Assembly: GCA_002709695.1 (NCBI GenBank)
Contig: PAQF01000022.1
Location: 1 to 52,424 of the forward strand
Reading direction: 5' to 3'
Length of the DNA: 52,424 nt
Origin: Candidatus Poribacteria bacterium
GTDB lineage: Bacteria > Poribacteria > WGA-4E > UBA9662
The notes under the pieces are model-generated. The model made no database searches. It was not told where the DNA came from and saw nothing but the letters and a program-made list of their open reading frames with translations. The first letter of the stretch is position 1. Every line of letters starts with the position of its first letter. Made by a program: the position numbers and the translations under genes. Below, in pieces: positions 36,951 through 45,409 of the stretch.

Positions 36951-37151
36951 TCAGAAAACGAAGGGTTGCTTACGCAAATACAACAGCATTTCCTCTTTCT
37001 GCTCCAACGTGTTCCGTAGCTGTTCCAGCTCATCTCTCAGTTCATCAACTTGAGACTCGAGCATCTGTATCATTGAGATTCCGAGGACCTCGTGAACAGT
37101 ATCAATACTAACGCCTAATTTTTCTGCGGCGTCTTCTAATGTTAACCACAT
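36951..37151 (-). CDS. Small helix-turn-helix protein with C-terminal coiled coil
   Basis: The 66 aa product (from ATG 37151) begins MWLTLEDAAEKLGVSIDTV, an excisionase/MerR-type helix-turn-helix, followed by a heptad-rich Leu/Glu/Gln helix (about 27-58: VDELRDELEQLRNTLEQ) likely to dimerise. A longer frame starts at 37178. The composition is that of a real protein, unlike shadow frames, but no Shine-Dalgarno is visible. It may regulate the divergent solute-binding protein gene 145 bases away (inference). Confidence 0.55.
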   Translation of the reverse strand: MWLTLEDAAEKLGVSIDTVHEVLGISMIQMLESQVDELRDELEQLRNTLEQKEEMLLYLRKQPFVF

Positions 37152-37296
37152 AGACTTAATGCCAATACAAATAATCAAATCCTATATCTTGTATACCTAA
37201 CGAACTACACATTGCAGATGTTTCGCTAAAAGCGCTTATTCTTTACAATATAAACCGATATTACCGTTTCATATATCATAGAATTATATTCCCAAT

Positions 37297-39141
37297 ATGC
37301 AAAAACGAAAAATGATCTCCTCAATATCCTACAGAAAACAAAAAAGTATAAGAAATTGGACCGAATCAATCCCACTCGACCCTAAAAGTTTCCTCACAAA
37401 GAAAAATTCTGTATTCATTTTAGCCTTCATTCTATCAACTACGATTTTTAGCAATTATGTAGCTGCTCGAAAAAATGTGCCTAGAGAAGACACCGTCATT
37501 TTTGACGCTTATGGCAAAATCGCTAATCCCCGAAATTTTAACTGGATGGTCCCAGGTACATCTCGAAGCCAAGGTATGCATCAGGCCGTTTGGGAACCAC
37601 TCTTTATACTAAACTACGAAACAAATCAAATAGAACCTTTTCTGGGAAAAAGCTTTACCTCGAATAAGAAGATGGACATCTGGATACTGAAAATCCGTGA
37701 TGACGTAACATGGGCAGATGGCGAGGCATTTGATGCCGATGACATTATATTCACCATCGATACCTTATTACAAGATGAGACTAAAACTCTAGCCGAAGCT
37801 GCCAACATGCAACAATGGATAACAAATATTAAAAAGATTGATAACTTAACTATTCAATTTGATTTAAAATCGCCCAACCCCCGGTTTCAACTAGATTACT
37901 TTTCAGTCCGAGTTTGGGGAAACGTAGTAATTCTTCCAGAACATATCTGGAAGGATAAAGATCCTTTTACATTCAACTTCTATAATCCATCAAAAAATTG
38001 GCCCTTTGGTACAGGTCCATACCAACTCACTAGTGCGAGTGAACATGAGTTTGTATATGACCGACGCGACGATTGGTGGGGAATTGAAGCAGGTTTTCAG
38101 ACCGCGCCCGTTCCCAAACGGTTAATCTGGATCGTAACCGGAGCAGAAGAAAACAGGGCATTGCTGGTTGCTGATAGCCAACTGGATAGTGTCGGTGGAA
38201 TTACACTAGGTGCCTTCGAAGCAATTCAAGCTATTAACCAAAATGTTATAGCTTGGAAAAGACAAATGCCGTTCGTCTGGCTAGATCCTTGCCCACGCCA
38301 AATGTCTTTGAACCATGCAACTGAACCTTGGAATCATCCTGACATGCGCAGAGCACTCAGCTTAATAATCGACCGCCAGCAACTTGTTGCAATTGCTTAT
38401 GAAGGCACGTCAATTCCATCTAAGACTATCTTTGTTGAATATGCTGGAATGGAACCCTACATCAACACAATCAAGAATCTATGGATCGACCCAATTGCAA
38501 ACGTGAAATCGGGGCAGCAACTAATCGAAGAGCATGGCTGGCATATCAATGCTAACGGATTTTATCAGCAGAACGAGGCATTACTGTCACTTGACATTCA
38601 AACACATGAAGCGGGCATCGAACTACGTCGAGTCGCGGAAGTACTTGTGGAACAATTACGAATGGCAGGCATTCGCGCAACAACACGTGCCGTTGCCGGC
38701 TCAACTTGGAACGACAACAAAGCCTTTGGTAACTTTGAAGCTGTCATAGACTGGGATGCTTGCGGATCAGTCAACGAACCATGGGTCACCATGAACCGCT
38801 ATACAAACCAATTTTTCCGAAAAACTAGCGAGCGAGCACCTAGTCTCAATAACTTTGTGCGCTGGACTGGACCAAAATCCGAAACATATAGCCAGATAGT
38901 CAGCCAAATCGGCATCCTCCCTCTAGGAGACCCCACTATTAGACCATTGTTTACGGAAGCAATGGAGATCTATTCATCCGAACAAGTCACCATTCCACTG
39001 ACGCAAGCTGTCCAACTTGTGCCTTTCGATACTACTTACTGGACAGGATGGCCCACAGCAAATAACAATTTTATTCAGCCAGCAACTTGGTGGATGAGTG
39101 CACATCGCATTATTCATAACCTTCGCAAAACAAATAATTAG
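37297..39141 (+). CDS. ABC transporter substrate-binding protein, family 5 (peptide/nickel type)
   Basis: The 614 aa protein has a basic N-terminus and one hydrophobic segment (about 34-50) serving as signal or anchor. The mature part has the family 5 landmarks: VWEPLFILNYETNQIEP, WILKIRDDVTWADGEAFDADD, and MRRALSLIIDRQQLVAIAYEG. This family binds oligopeptides, nickel or sugars in the periplasm. No permease or ATPase gene is in the window, so its transporter is elsewhere. Its N-terminal tail (about 33 residues before the hydrophobic stretch) is long; a later start at Met6 is possible. Confidence 0.9.
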   Translation: MQKRKMISSISYRKQKSIRNWTESIPLDPKSFLTKKNSVFILAFILSTTIFSNYVAARKNVPREDTVIFDAYGKIANPRNFNWMVPGTSRSQGMHQAVWEPLFILNYETNQIEPFLGKSFTSNKKMDIWILKIRDDVTWADGEAFDADDIIFTIDTLLQDETKTLAEAANMQQWITNIKKIDNLTIQFDLKSPNPRFQLDYFSVRVWGNVVILPEHIWKDKDPFTFNFYNPSKNWPFGTGPYQLTSASEHEFVYDRRDDWWGIEAGFQTAPVPKRLIWIVTGAEENRALLVADSQLDSVGGITLGAFEAIQAINQNVIAWKRQMPFVWLDPCPRQMSLNHATEPWNHPDMRRALSLIIDRQQLVAIAYEGTSIPSKTIFVEYAGMEPYINTIKNLWIDPIANVKSGQQLIEEHGWHINANGFYQQNEALLSLDIQTHEAGIELRRVAEVLVEQLRMAGIRATTRAVAGSTWNDNKAFGNFEAVIDWDACGSVNEPWVTMNRYTNQFFRKTSERAPSLNNFVRWTGPKSETYSQIVSQIGILPLGDPTIRPLFTEAMEIYSSEQVTIPLTQAVQLVPFDTTYWTGWPTANNNFIQPATWWMSAHRIIHNLRKTNN

Positions 39142-39184
39142 CCAGAATTTTGCAAATTGACTCAAAGAATTTAGAATATAACTC

Positions 39185-40087
39185 TCACCCTAAATCCCAA
39201 GGAGGATCTTCTGGTAACAGAACATCAAATTCACCAATCAATTTTTCCTCATATGCCCCTTTATATGTACCACCAAGGAATTTATCAATCCCCTGCTCAA
39301 GGAAATTCTGCCATGATTCCTCTTCATATCCTGGATTGACTGGAAAAAATAGGCCCTCAACACTTTCAGCCGCCTTCAAATCACCAGGGGAATCCCCGAT
39401 CATAATAATACGATCAGCCGTATATCTACCCTTGGCAGCAATAGACAGGTGCTCAGATTTCGATCCCATTTCCTGACCTGCGATTAAAGCAACATACTGG
39501 CTAATGTTATGTTCATCCCATTCACGTTTGAGAGCTTCATAAGGCGTTGCTGACACAACAATCATGTCAACTTTTCCTACTAATTGCTGCAAACTTTGGC
39601 AAACGTAAGGAAAAGGAGGTAAATTGTAAACAATCTCAGATATAGTCTTATTAACATCAAGACTCCACTCCATAACTTGGCTCAATTCTTTCAATCGCGC
39701 ACCAGTTGATTTTTTAATAACTTGATCAAGAACAGGATTTCCAAGTTTAGTTTCGGTCTCTGTCCATTCTCGCAGATAAGGTAAGGACGGAATCTGCACA
39801 CCGGTTCGTTTGACTTTCGGCATCTGGCTCAAAAAATCAAAAGCCAAAATAATAGCTTTAAAGCGATTAATACCACGTGTTTTAGAATATAAATTGACAA
39901 AATCCCACACTTGATGAACTTGTCGAGAAATAGCCGCCAATCCAAAGTACTTAATCAAATTAACACTGAAACTGTCATTATGCTTCACTTCCATAGAATT
40001 AAAAGCACAACCATCAGAATCAATTCCGACAAAAAACTCGTGTTGAGGCTCAAACGCTTTCAAGTCAGCTTGTAAATCTTTCCCCAT
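39185..40087 (-). CDS. HAD-superfamily hydrolase
   Basis: The start at ATG 40087 is fixed by a perfect Shine-Dalgarno (GGAGG, 9 bases upstream); the longer frame overlaps gnd. The 300 aa protein has motif I GIDSDGCAF (nucleophile and acid Asp around 23-25), a helical cap, motif II VVSATP, and motif III/IV IIMIGDSPGDLKAAE. It is a phosphatase-type HAD protein; the substrate is unknown, but co-location 13 bases after gnd hints at a sugar phosphate. Confidence 0.88.
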   Translation of the reverse strand: MGKDLQADLKAFEPQHEFFVGIDSDGCAFNSMEVKHNDSFSVNLIKYFGLAAISRQVHQVWDFVNLYSKTRGINRFKAIILAFDFLSQMPKVKRTGVQIPSLPYLREWTETETKLGNPVLDQVIKKSTGARLKELSQVMEWSLDVNKTISEIVYNLPPFPYVCQSLQQLVGKVDMIVVSATPYEALKREWDEHNISQYVALIAGQEMGSKSEHLSIAAKGRYTADRIIMIGDSPGDLKAAESVEGLFFPVNPGYEEESWQNFLEQGIDKFLGGTYKGAYEEKLIGEFDVLLPEDPPWDLG

Positions 40088-40100
40088 ACTGATTTTCCTC

Positions 40101-41564
40101 CTATACCTCAATTTCTGGTCTGTCTTCAAGCATCCATTCGGTATGAAAGACGACTGGTTCACCAACCGTATCAACAATGACATCCCCATCGCTATTAATC
40201 TTATGGTAGGTATGTGCACCAAAATAATCACGCTGTGCTTGAATTAAATTAGCCGGAACTCTAGCACTACGATAGCTATCAAAATATGCTAAAGCTGAAC
40301 TAAAAGCCGGAATTGGAATACCAAGTTGAGTAGCAGTAACAATTACACGACGCCAATTCGGCTGCGTAGATTCAATTACACCCTGAAAATAGTCATCAAG
40401 AAGCAGATTTGGAAGATCTGAATTTCGGTCAAAAGCCTCCGCAATTCGATACAGAAATTTCGCTCGGATAATACATCCACCACGCCACCCCAAACTGATC
40501 TGTCCAAAATCAAGGTCCCACTCATAGTCAAAACTAGCCTGGCGCATTAAGCCAAAACCTTGTGCATAAGAACATATTTTAGCCGCATACAGTGCATCTC
40601 CAATAGCACTTAGAAATTCATTTTTGTCTCCTTCAAACCTAACCTGTGGCCCACTAAGGACTTTGGATGCCGCAACCCGCTCACTCTTGACAGCAGAAAT
40701 ACAACGGGCAAAAACGGCTTCCACAATGGTCGGCACAGAAACACCAAGTGTCAAAGCAGAGATCCCTGTCCACTTACCAGTTCCCTTCTGACCAGCTTGA
40801 TCGAGAATTTGATCAACTAATGGAACGCCTGATTGATCAAATTGAGTAAAAATATCGGCGGTGATCTCAATCAAGTATGATCCCAATTCTCCTTGGTTCC
40901 ATTGATCAAAAGCCTGATGAACCTCTTGGGCATCCATACCAAGTACCTGTGTCATCAAAGCATAAGCTTCACAAATGAGTTGCATATCGCCATACTCAAT
41001 TCCGTTATGCACCATTTTAACATAGTGACCAGCACCATCATCCCCAATATAGGAACAACACGGCATACCATCTACCTGAGCAGCAATTTTGGTGAAAATA
41101 GGCTCAACAAGTCCGTACGCTTCTGACGAACCACCAGGCATCATTGCTGGCCCCTTCAATGCTCCTTCCTCACCACCGGAAACTCCTGTACCAATAAAAA
41201 GAAATCCTTTTTCCGTCAGAGATTTGGAACGACGAATAGTATCCATATAGTTCGAATTACCACCATCAATGATTAAATCCCCTTCATCCAAATAGGGAAC
41301 CAACATATCAATAAATTGGTCAACAGGATCACCGGCCTTGACCAACAGGATGATCTTTCGCGGACTTGAAAGTACGTCGACGAACTCCTCAATTGATTTA
41401 GTCCCAATAAAATCCTTATTCCTAGCACGCCCATTAATAAGGTCATCTACCCTTGAAATAGTACGGTTAAAAACAGCGATTGAAAAGCCTTTACTCTCTA
41501 TGTTTAGAGCCAGATTCTCACCCATAACGGCTAGGCCAATCAGACCAATATCAGCTTTTTGCAA
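40101..41564 (-). CDS. gnd: 6-Phosphogluconate dehydrogenase, decarboxylating
   Basis: Gnd converts 6-phosphogluconate to ribulose-5-phosphate with NADP+ in the pentose phosphate pathway. The NADP motif is IGLIGLAVMGENLALNI, and the signatures GGNSNYMDT, GTGVSGGEEGA, KMVHNGIEYGDMQ and GQKGTGKWT are all present. The 487 aa length is normal. The start is TTG (41564) with Shine-Dalgarno AGGAG nine bases upstream. The HAD hydrolase gene follows directly and is probably in the same operon. Confidence 0.97.
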   Translation of the reverse strand: MQKADIGLIGLAVMGENLALNIESKGFSIAVFNRTISRVDDLINGRARNKDFIGTKSIEEFVDVLSSPRKIILLVKAGDPVDQFIDMLVPYLDEGDLIIDGGNSNYMDTIRRSKSLTEKGFLFIGTGVSGGEEGALKGPAMMPGGSSEAYGLVEPIFTKIAAQVDGMPCCSYIGDDGAGHYVKMVHNGIEYGDMQLICEAYALMTQVLGMDAQEVHQAFDQWNQGELGSYLIEITADIFTQFDQSGVPLVDQILDQAGQKGTGKWTGISALTLGVSVPTIVEAVFARCISAVKSERVAASKVLSGPQVRFEGDKNEFLSAIGDALYAAKICSYAQGFGLMRQASFDYEWDLDFGQISLGWRGGCIIRAKFLYRIAEAFDRNSDLPNLLLDDYFQGVIESTQPNWRRVIVTATQLGIPIPAFSSALAYFDSYRSARVPANLIQAQRDYFGAHTYHKINSDGDVIVDTVGEPVVFHTEWMLEDRPEIEV

Positions 41565-41697
41565 GTCGTTATTCTCCTAAATTGATTAACAGATTTTAAT
41601 GATGAAGTAAAACACAACGTATCCACTATTAATGAAGAAATTTCTTTTGCCAACTCAACAAACAACACTACTATTCCACACAAGAAAAGATAAATGT

Positions 41698-42516
41698 TTA
41701 ATACTTACGCTGCCAACTCCAACTTTCACTACCGGATATTAATGCACGCATCTCATCAGGCAAAGTTTTGACGAACTCTGGGTCGACTTCATTTCCAGGC
41801 CAAGGTTGAAACATAGTTGGGGTATAACCAGCAATTAGTATCGTTCGTTCCTTATCAGATTTAATTGCTGTCGTACTATGAATTAACGATTCAGGAAACA
41901 ACAGGACATCTCCAGCTTCAGCCTCCACTTGACACACAAGACTTTCATCGGACATAGCAGCCTCAATCATTTCACTTCGATCCCAAGTCAAGCGATGACT
42001 GCCGGGAATAAAAGCTGTTCCCCCATCATCCGGACCAACATCTGTTAAATAAGCAAGGGTTTTAACAAAAACACAGTGAAACTTGTTTTGTTCGATATAA
42101 GTTCCCCAACCATGTTTAGTGCCACGGTGAAAAGCAACTGGATTATAACGATGTTTCTCCAATTCCCGCAGATCGGCATCTGGGTCGCGACTATTGATGA
42201 TTGCTTCTGTTTCTTCTAATCGAATCTTTCCACCAACAACTTCCTCCACTAGAGGAACAAGCTTAGGATGAACAGCATACTCCAACAAGGAGGAATCATA
42301 CTCTACTAAATTGCCTAGCAAGACATAATGATCGCTGTTTCGTCTTATATATACACGACTATCAACATCCAGATTTGGATCCTCATTAGCTCTATGAAGA
42401 GCAGACTTCATTCGCTCAACCTCATCTGGCACCAAAACATTTTTCAGCAAAACATACCCATAAATATCAAAGTGCAGGCGCTGCGATACCATCAAGCTAA
42501 CTAGATTTTGCTCCAT
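41698..42516 (-). CDS. PhyH-family protein with HxG in place of the HxD iron motif
   Basis: The 272 aa protein has the PhyH fold pattern (LTDVGPDDGGTAFIPGSHRL, GDVLLFPESLIHST, R224 for 2-oxoglutarate), but the proximal iron motif reads H130-R-G132 in AFHRGTKHGWG, with the Asp replaced by Gly. Distal H213 is intact. A Gly or Ala at this position opens a halide site in Fe/2-oxoglutarate halogenases such as SyrB2 and WelO5; large HxG PhyH clades of unknown activity also exist in Planctomycetes and relatives. The gene starts 7 bases after the MazG-like gene, with Shine-Dalgarno AAGGA, so the two form an operon. Confidence 0.88.
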   Translation of the reverse strand: MEQNLVSLMVSQRLHFDIYGYVLLKNVLVPDEVERMKSALHRANEDPNLDVDSRVYIRRNSDHYVLLGNLVEYDSSLLEYAVHPKLVPLVEEVVGGKIRLEETEAIINSRDPDADLRELEKHRYNPVAFHRGTKHGWGTYIEQNKFHCVFVKTLAYLTDVGPDDGGTAFIPGSHRLTWDRSEMIEAAMSDESLVCQVEAEAGDVLLFPESLIHSTTAIKSDKERTILIAGYTPTMFQPWPGNEVDPEFVKTLPDEMRALISGSESWSWQRKY

Positions 42517-42523
42517 TTCCTTG

Positions 42524-42862
42524 TTAACCTTCTTTTAATTTTGGGTTGCCGAGGTGCCTTTTTCTATCCCGTTTTGTCTTTTTTTCCATTGAACGTCTAA
42601 ACGCTGATTCGAGATCTATATCAGTCTGATTTGCTAAACAAATCAATACAAAGAGGACATCAGCAACCTCTTCCGCTAAATCAACTTCCATATCGGAAGT
42701 TTTGAAACTTTGATCACCAAAACGGCGGGACATAATCCTAGCTACTTCCCCTACCTCTTCCATCAAAATTGCGGTATTGGTCAATTCTGAGAAATAACGG
42801 ACACCAATCGTTTGAACCCAGTCATCAACAAGCTTTTGGCAGTTCTTCAGAGTAAGTTCCAC
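42524..42862 (-). CDS. MazG-like nucleotide pyrophosphohydrolase
   Basis: The 112 aa all-alpha NTP-PPase has the metal motif EEVGEVARIM (EExxE) and the paired EEVADVLFVLICLAN (ExxD) of MazG/dUTPase-type enzymes, which hydrolyse (d)NTPs to NMP and PPi, clearing damaged nucleotides. The start is GTG (42862) with no Shine-Dalgarno, but a strong promoter (42870-42898) ends 7 bases before it, so translation is likely leaderless. It leads the PhyH (HxG) gene. Confidence 0.9.
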   Translation of the reverse strand: MELTLKNCQKLVDDWVQTIGVRYFSELTNTAILMEEVGEVARIMSRRFGDQSFKTSDMEVDLAEEVADVLFVLICLANQTDIDLESAFRRSMEKKTKRDRKRHLGNPKLKEG

Positions 42863-42869
42863 AGTCTAA

Positions 42870-42898
42870 ATCATATCACGGGTAGCAAATACTGTCAA
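42870..42898 (-). promoter_or_regulatory. Strong promoter abutting the GTG start of the MazG-like gene
   Basis: Minus strand -35 TTGACA (42898-42893), 17 bases, -10 TATGAT (42875-42870), then only 7 bases to the GTG at 42862. The transcript would begin one base before the start codon or at it. Confidence 0.75.
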
Positions 42899-42909
42899 TT
42901 GGCTTTCAA

Positions 42910-44523
42910 CTAACGCCGTAGAATGGAATCTAGCAACTGATCCAATTCCTCAACCCTCAATAATTTGTACATGAGCAGTAAAATTAACAACCCAGTACTC
43001 ATAGGCAGAAACACGCTAAGCAAACGACTAGTTAGACTGTCAATAACCATTTGGTTTTTAATGATTAAACTTATGCTCCAACAACTAATTCCCATAACAG
43101 CACTAGCAAACATAAGCCTAACTAAGAAAAACCAAATACCATTTAACGCAAGACCCCCAATCTTCCTATGTAGTAAAACCAACAAGAGCAAAAAATTCAG
43201 CGTAATTGTAAAAGAAGTCGAAAGCGCAAGAGCCCGATACTCCAATCCCAACTCAAAAATGAAAAAATAATTCAGGATAATGTTAAGTCCTACAGCTAAT
43301 AAACTAACTTTGACAGGCGTTTTCGTGTCACTAAAAGCATAAAAACCATCAGTTACAACTTTGACAGCCGAATAACCACACAATCCGAAAGAATAACAAA
43401 ATAAAGCTGCAGCAATCGGTTTAGTGTTTCCAATATTCCTACCAATCCCATAAATTAATTGACAAATAGATTCGGACAAAACCATTAACCCAACTGAAGC
43501 AGGAATTGTTAAGAGAAAAACCAACCTTAAAGCAAAAGAAAAAGATTTGCGAAACTCTTCGATTTCACCTTTTGCTACTAACCCAGCCAAGTTTGGCAAT
43601 GCAACAGTTGATATAGCCACACCAAAAATGCCGATAGGAAGATGCATTAACCGAAAAGCCCATGCAATCCATGAAAGCCAGTTCTCACCAACCGAAGCAA
43701 ACATACCATTAACCAAAACATTGATTTGTACCGCTGCCACACCTAAAATGGCAGGGATGACGAGAAAACATACTTGCTTAACACGTTTATCTTTAAAACC
43801 GATTATAAACTGGTAACGGAACCCAACATACCACATTGATGGTAACTGAACTAAAAACTGCGCCCCCCCTCCGACCAAGATTCCAACAGCTAAGCCAGTA
43901 ACCGGATGAAATCCAGCTCTTGGGCCAAGATAATAACCCGACACACCAATAATAATGGTTGAAATATTAAAAAAGGAAGATGCTATTGCGGGAACGCCAA
44001 ATTTACCTTTGCTATTCAAAATCCCCATAGCAATAGCAGCAAGGGAGACCAACAGTAAGAAAGGAAACATAATGCGGGTTAAATAAACGGTAAGGTCACG
44101 CTTATTGGAAAAACCAAAGTGACGGGAATGATCAAGTTGGACATCAAAACCTTTCCCCATAAACATCAAATCAACAATAATCGGAGAAACCAAAATACCA
44201 ATCAACGTCAAGAGAAAAAGAATCAGGGCTGTGCCATTAAAAATCCGATTCGATAACTGCCAAGCTGAGTCTTCACCGTCTTCAATCTCCGTCATTTTGA
44301 AGGTCGTGATAAACGCTTTGCTTAGAACTCCTTCCCCAAACAGATCTCGCATCAAATTGGGGATACGGAATGCGGCATAAAACGCGTCAGTAACAACAGT
44401 CGCCCCAAAGAAATAAGCTATAACTTGTTCTCGAACAAGCCCCAAGATTCGCGAAACCATTATAGCAACGCTAATGATACTAGTGCTTCTCACTGCACTT
44501 TGCAATCCTTCTGAATCATTCAT
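42910..44523 (-). CDS. murJ: Lipid II flippase MurJ
   Basis: MurJ (MviN) flips undecaprenyl-PP-linked peptidoglycan precursor across the inner membrane. The N-terminal signature is VSRILGLVREQVIAYFFG, followed by VTDAFYAAFRIPNLMRDLFGEGVLSKAFI, both diagnostic, and about fourteen TM helices. The frame extends to 44574, but I start at ATG 44523, which overlaps the RimK-like stop by 8 bases; this gives 537 aa, a normal length. It is the last gene of a Gfo/Idh-RimK-murJ group. Confidence 0.95.
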   Translation of the reverse strand: MNDSEGLQSAVRSTSIISVAIMVSRILGLVREQVIAYFFGATVVTDAFYAAFRIPNLMRDLFGEGVLSKAFITTFKMTEIEDGEDSAWQLSNRIFNGTALILFLLTLIGILVSPIIVDLMFMGKGFDVQLDHSRHFGFSNKRDLTVYLTRIMFPFLLLVSLAAIAMGILNSKGKFGVPAIASSFFNISTIIIGVSGYYLGPRAGFHPVTGLAVGILVGGGAQFLVQLPSMWYVGFRYQFIIGFKDKRVKQVCFLVIPAILGVAAVQINVLVNGMFASVGENWLSWIAWAFRLMHLPIGIFGVAISTVALPNLAGLVAKGEIEEFRKSFSFALRLVFLLTIPASVGLMVLSESICQLIYGIGRNIGNTKPIAAALFCYSFGLCGYSAVKVVTDGFYAFSDTKTPVKVSLLAVGLNIILNYFFIFELGLEYRALALSTSFTITLNFLLLLVLLHRKIGGLALNGIWFFLVRLMFASAVMGISCWSISLIIKNQMVIDSLTSRLLSVFLPMSTGLLILLLMYKLLRVEELDQLLDSILRR

Positions 44524-45409
44524 TCTTCTTTGATTGCTTCGATGTAGCAAACGAAATAATCGCTTCTGCGACATGTATATTTGTCACTGCCTCAATCTCC
44601 TCAAAACCAGGTGAAGGATTGACTTCGAGGACAACATATCCTTCCACTGTTTTGACTAAATCAACACCTGCTACATCTAGATTAAGAGCTTTCACAGCGC
44701 CAACAGCGATATCCTTCAATTCACGATTAATGACAAGTTCGTGCCCACTTCCCCCTCGATGCACATTAGAACGAAATTCACCATTCTGGGCAACACGTTT
44801 CATACCAGCTATAGCCCTGTCGCCAACAACGATTACTCGCACATCCCCACTTGAACTAAGGTTAACATACTTTTGTACGACATAATCCCTGTTAAAATCG
44901 CACATGGCACCAATTGCTGATTGCAATGAAATGAAAGTGTCAAGCAACATAATACCATTACCGTGTGTACCAATAAAAGGCTTCGCAATAACTGGATATT
45001 CACCGCCTATATAAGAGATTGATTGTTCCAATGATTCATCAGTACCAGTAGTAAAACTAGGTAATATGGGAATCTTATGCTCCGCAAGAATACGCAGAGA
45101 CCTAAACTTATGGCGCGCATTTTGAATATTGTCAGGCAAGTTGATAATGTATGCAGTACCAAGTGAAGCAAAATGTGAGAGAATCTCAAAACCAAATTCT
45201 GCTGTTGCTGAACTAAAACGGGGAATAATCAGATCAAATTTCTCAGCAACATACCCATTATAAAATATGCGGATATTATCGTTTTGAACATGCAACGAAA
45301 AACCAAATGGATCAAGAATTTGTGCTTGGCACCCTGAGAGTTCAGCAGCTTCCAACAACCTGCGAGTTGAATATACTTGACTGCCACGGGAGAGAATTGC
45401 GACTCTCAT
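44516..45409 (-). CDS. RimK-like ATP-grasp ligase
   Basis: The 297 aa protein has a RimK-type pre-ATP-grasp domain (MRVAILSRGSQVYSTRRL) and ATP-grasp domain: YPVIAKPFIGTHGNGIML, a metal-binding DVRVIVVGDRAIAGMKR, and VLEVNPSPGFEEIE with the conserved Glu/Asn. RimK relatives add glutamate or other amino acids to proteins, tetrahydromethanopterin or F420. The start overlaps the upstream Gfo/Idh stop in ATGA, and the stop overlaps murJ, so the trio is translationally coupled. The substrate is unknown. Confidence 0.9.
   Translation of the reverse strand: MRVAILSRGSQVYSTRRLLEAAELSGCQAQILDPFGFSLHVQNDNIRIFYNGYVAEKFDLIIPRFSSATAEFGFEILSHFASLGTAYIINLPDNIQNARHKFRSLRILAEHKIPILPSFTTGTDESLEQSISYIGGEYPVIAKPFIGTHGNGIMLLDTFISLQSAIGAMCDFNRDYVVQKYVNLSSSGDVRVIVVGDRAIAGMKRVAQNGEFRSNVHRGGSGHELVINRELKDIAVGAVKALNLDVAGVDLVKTVEGYVVLEVNPSPGFEEIEAVTNIHVAEAIISFATSKQSKKNE

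Noticed and set aside
36831-37019. 62-codon plus-strand frame
   Set aside because: Overlaps the more protein-like helix-turn-helix frame on the other strand and has no family features.
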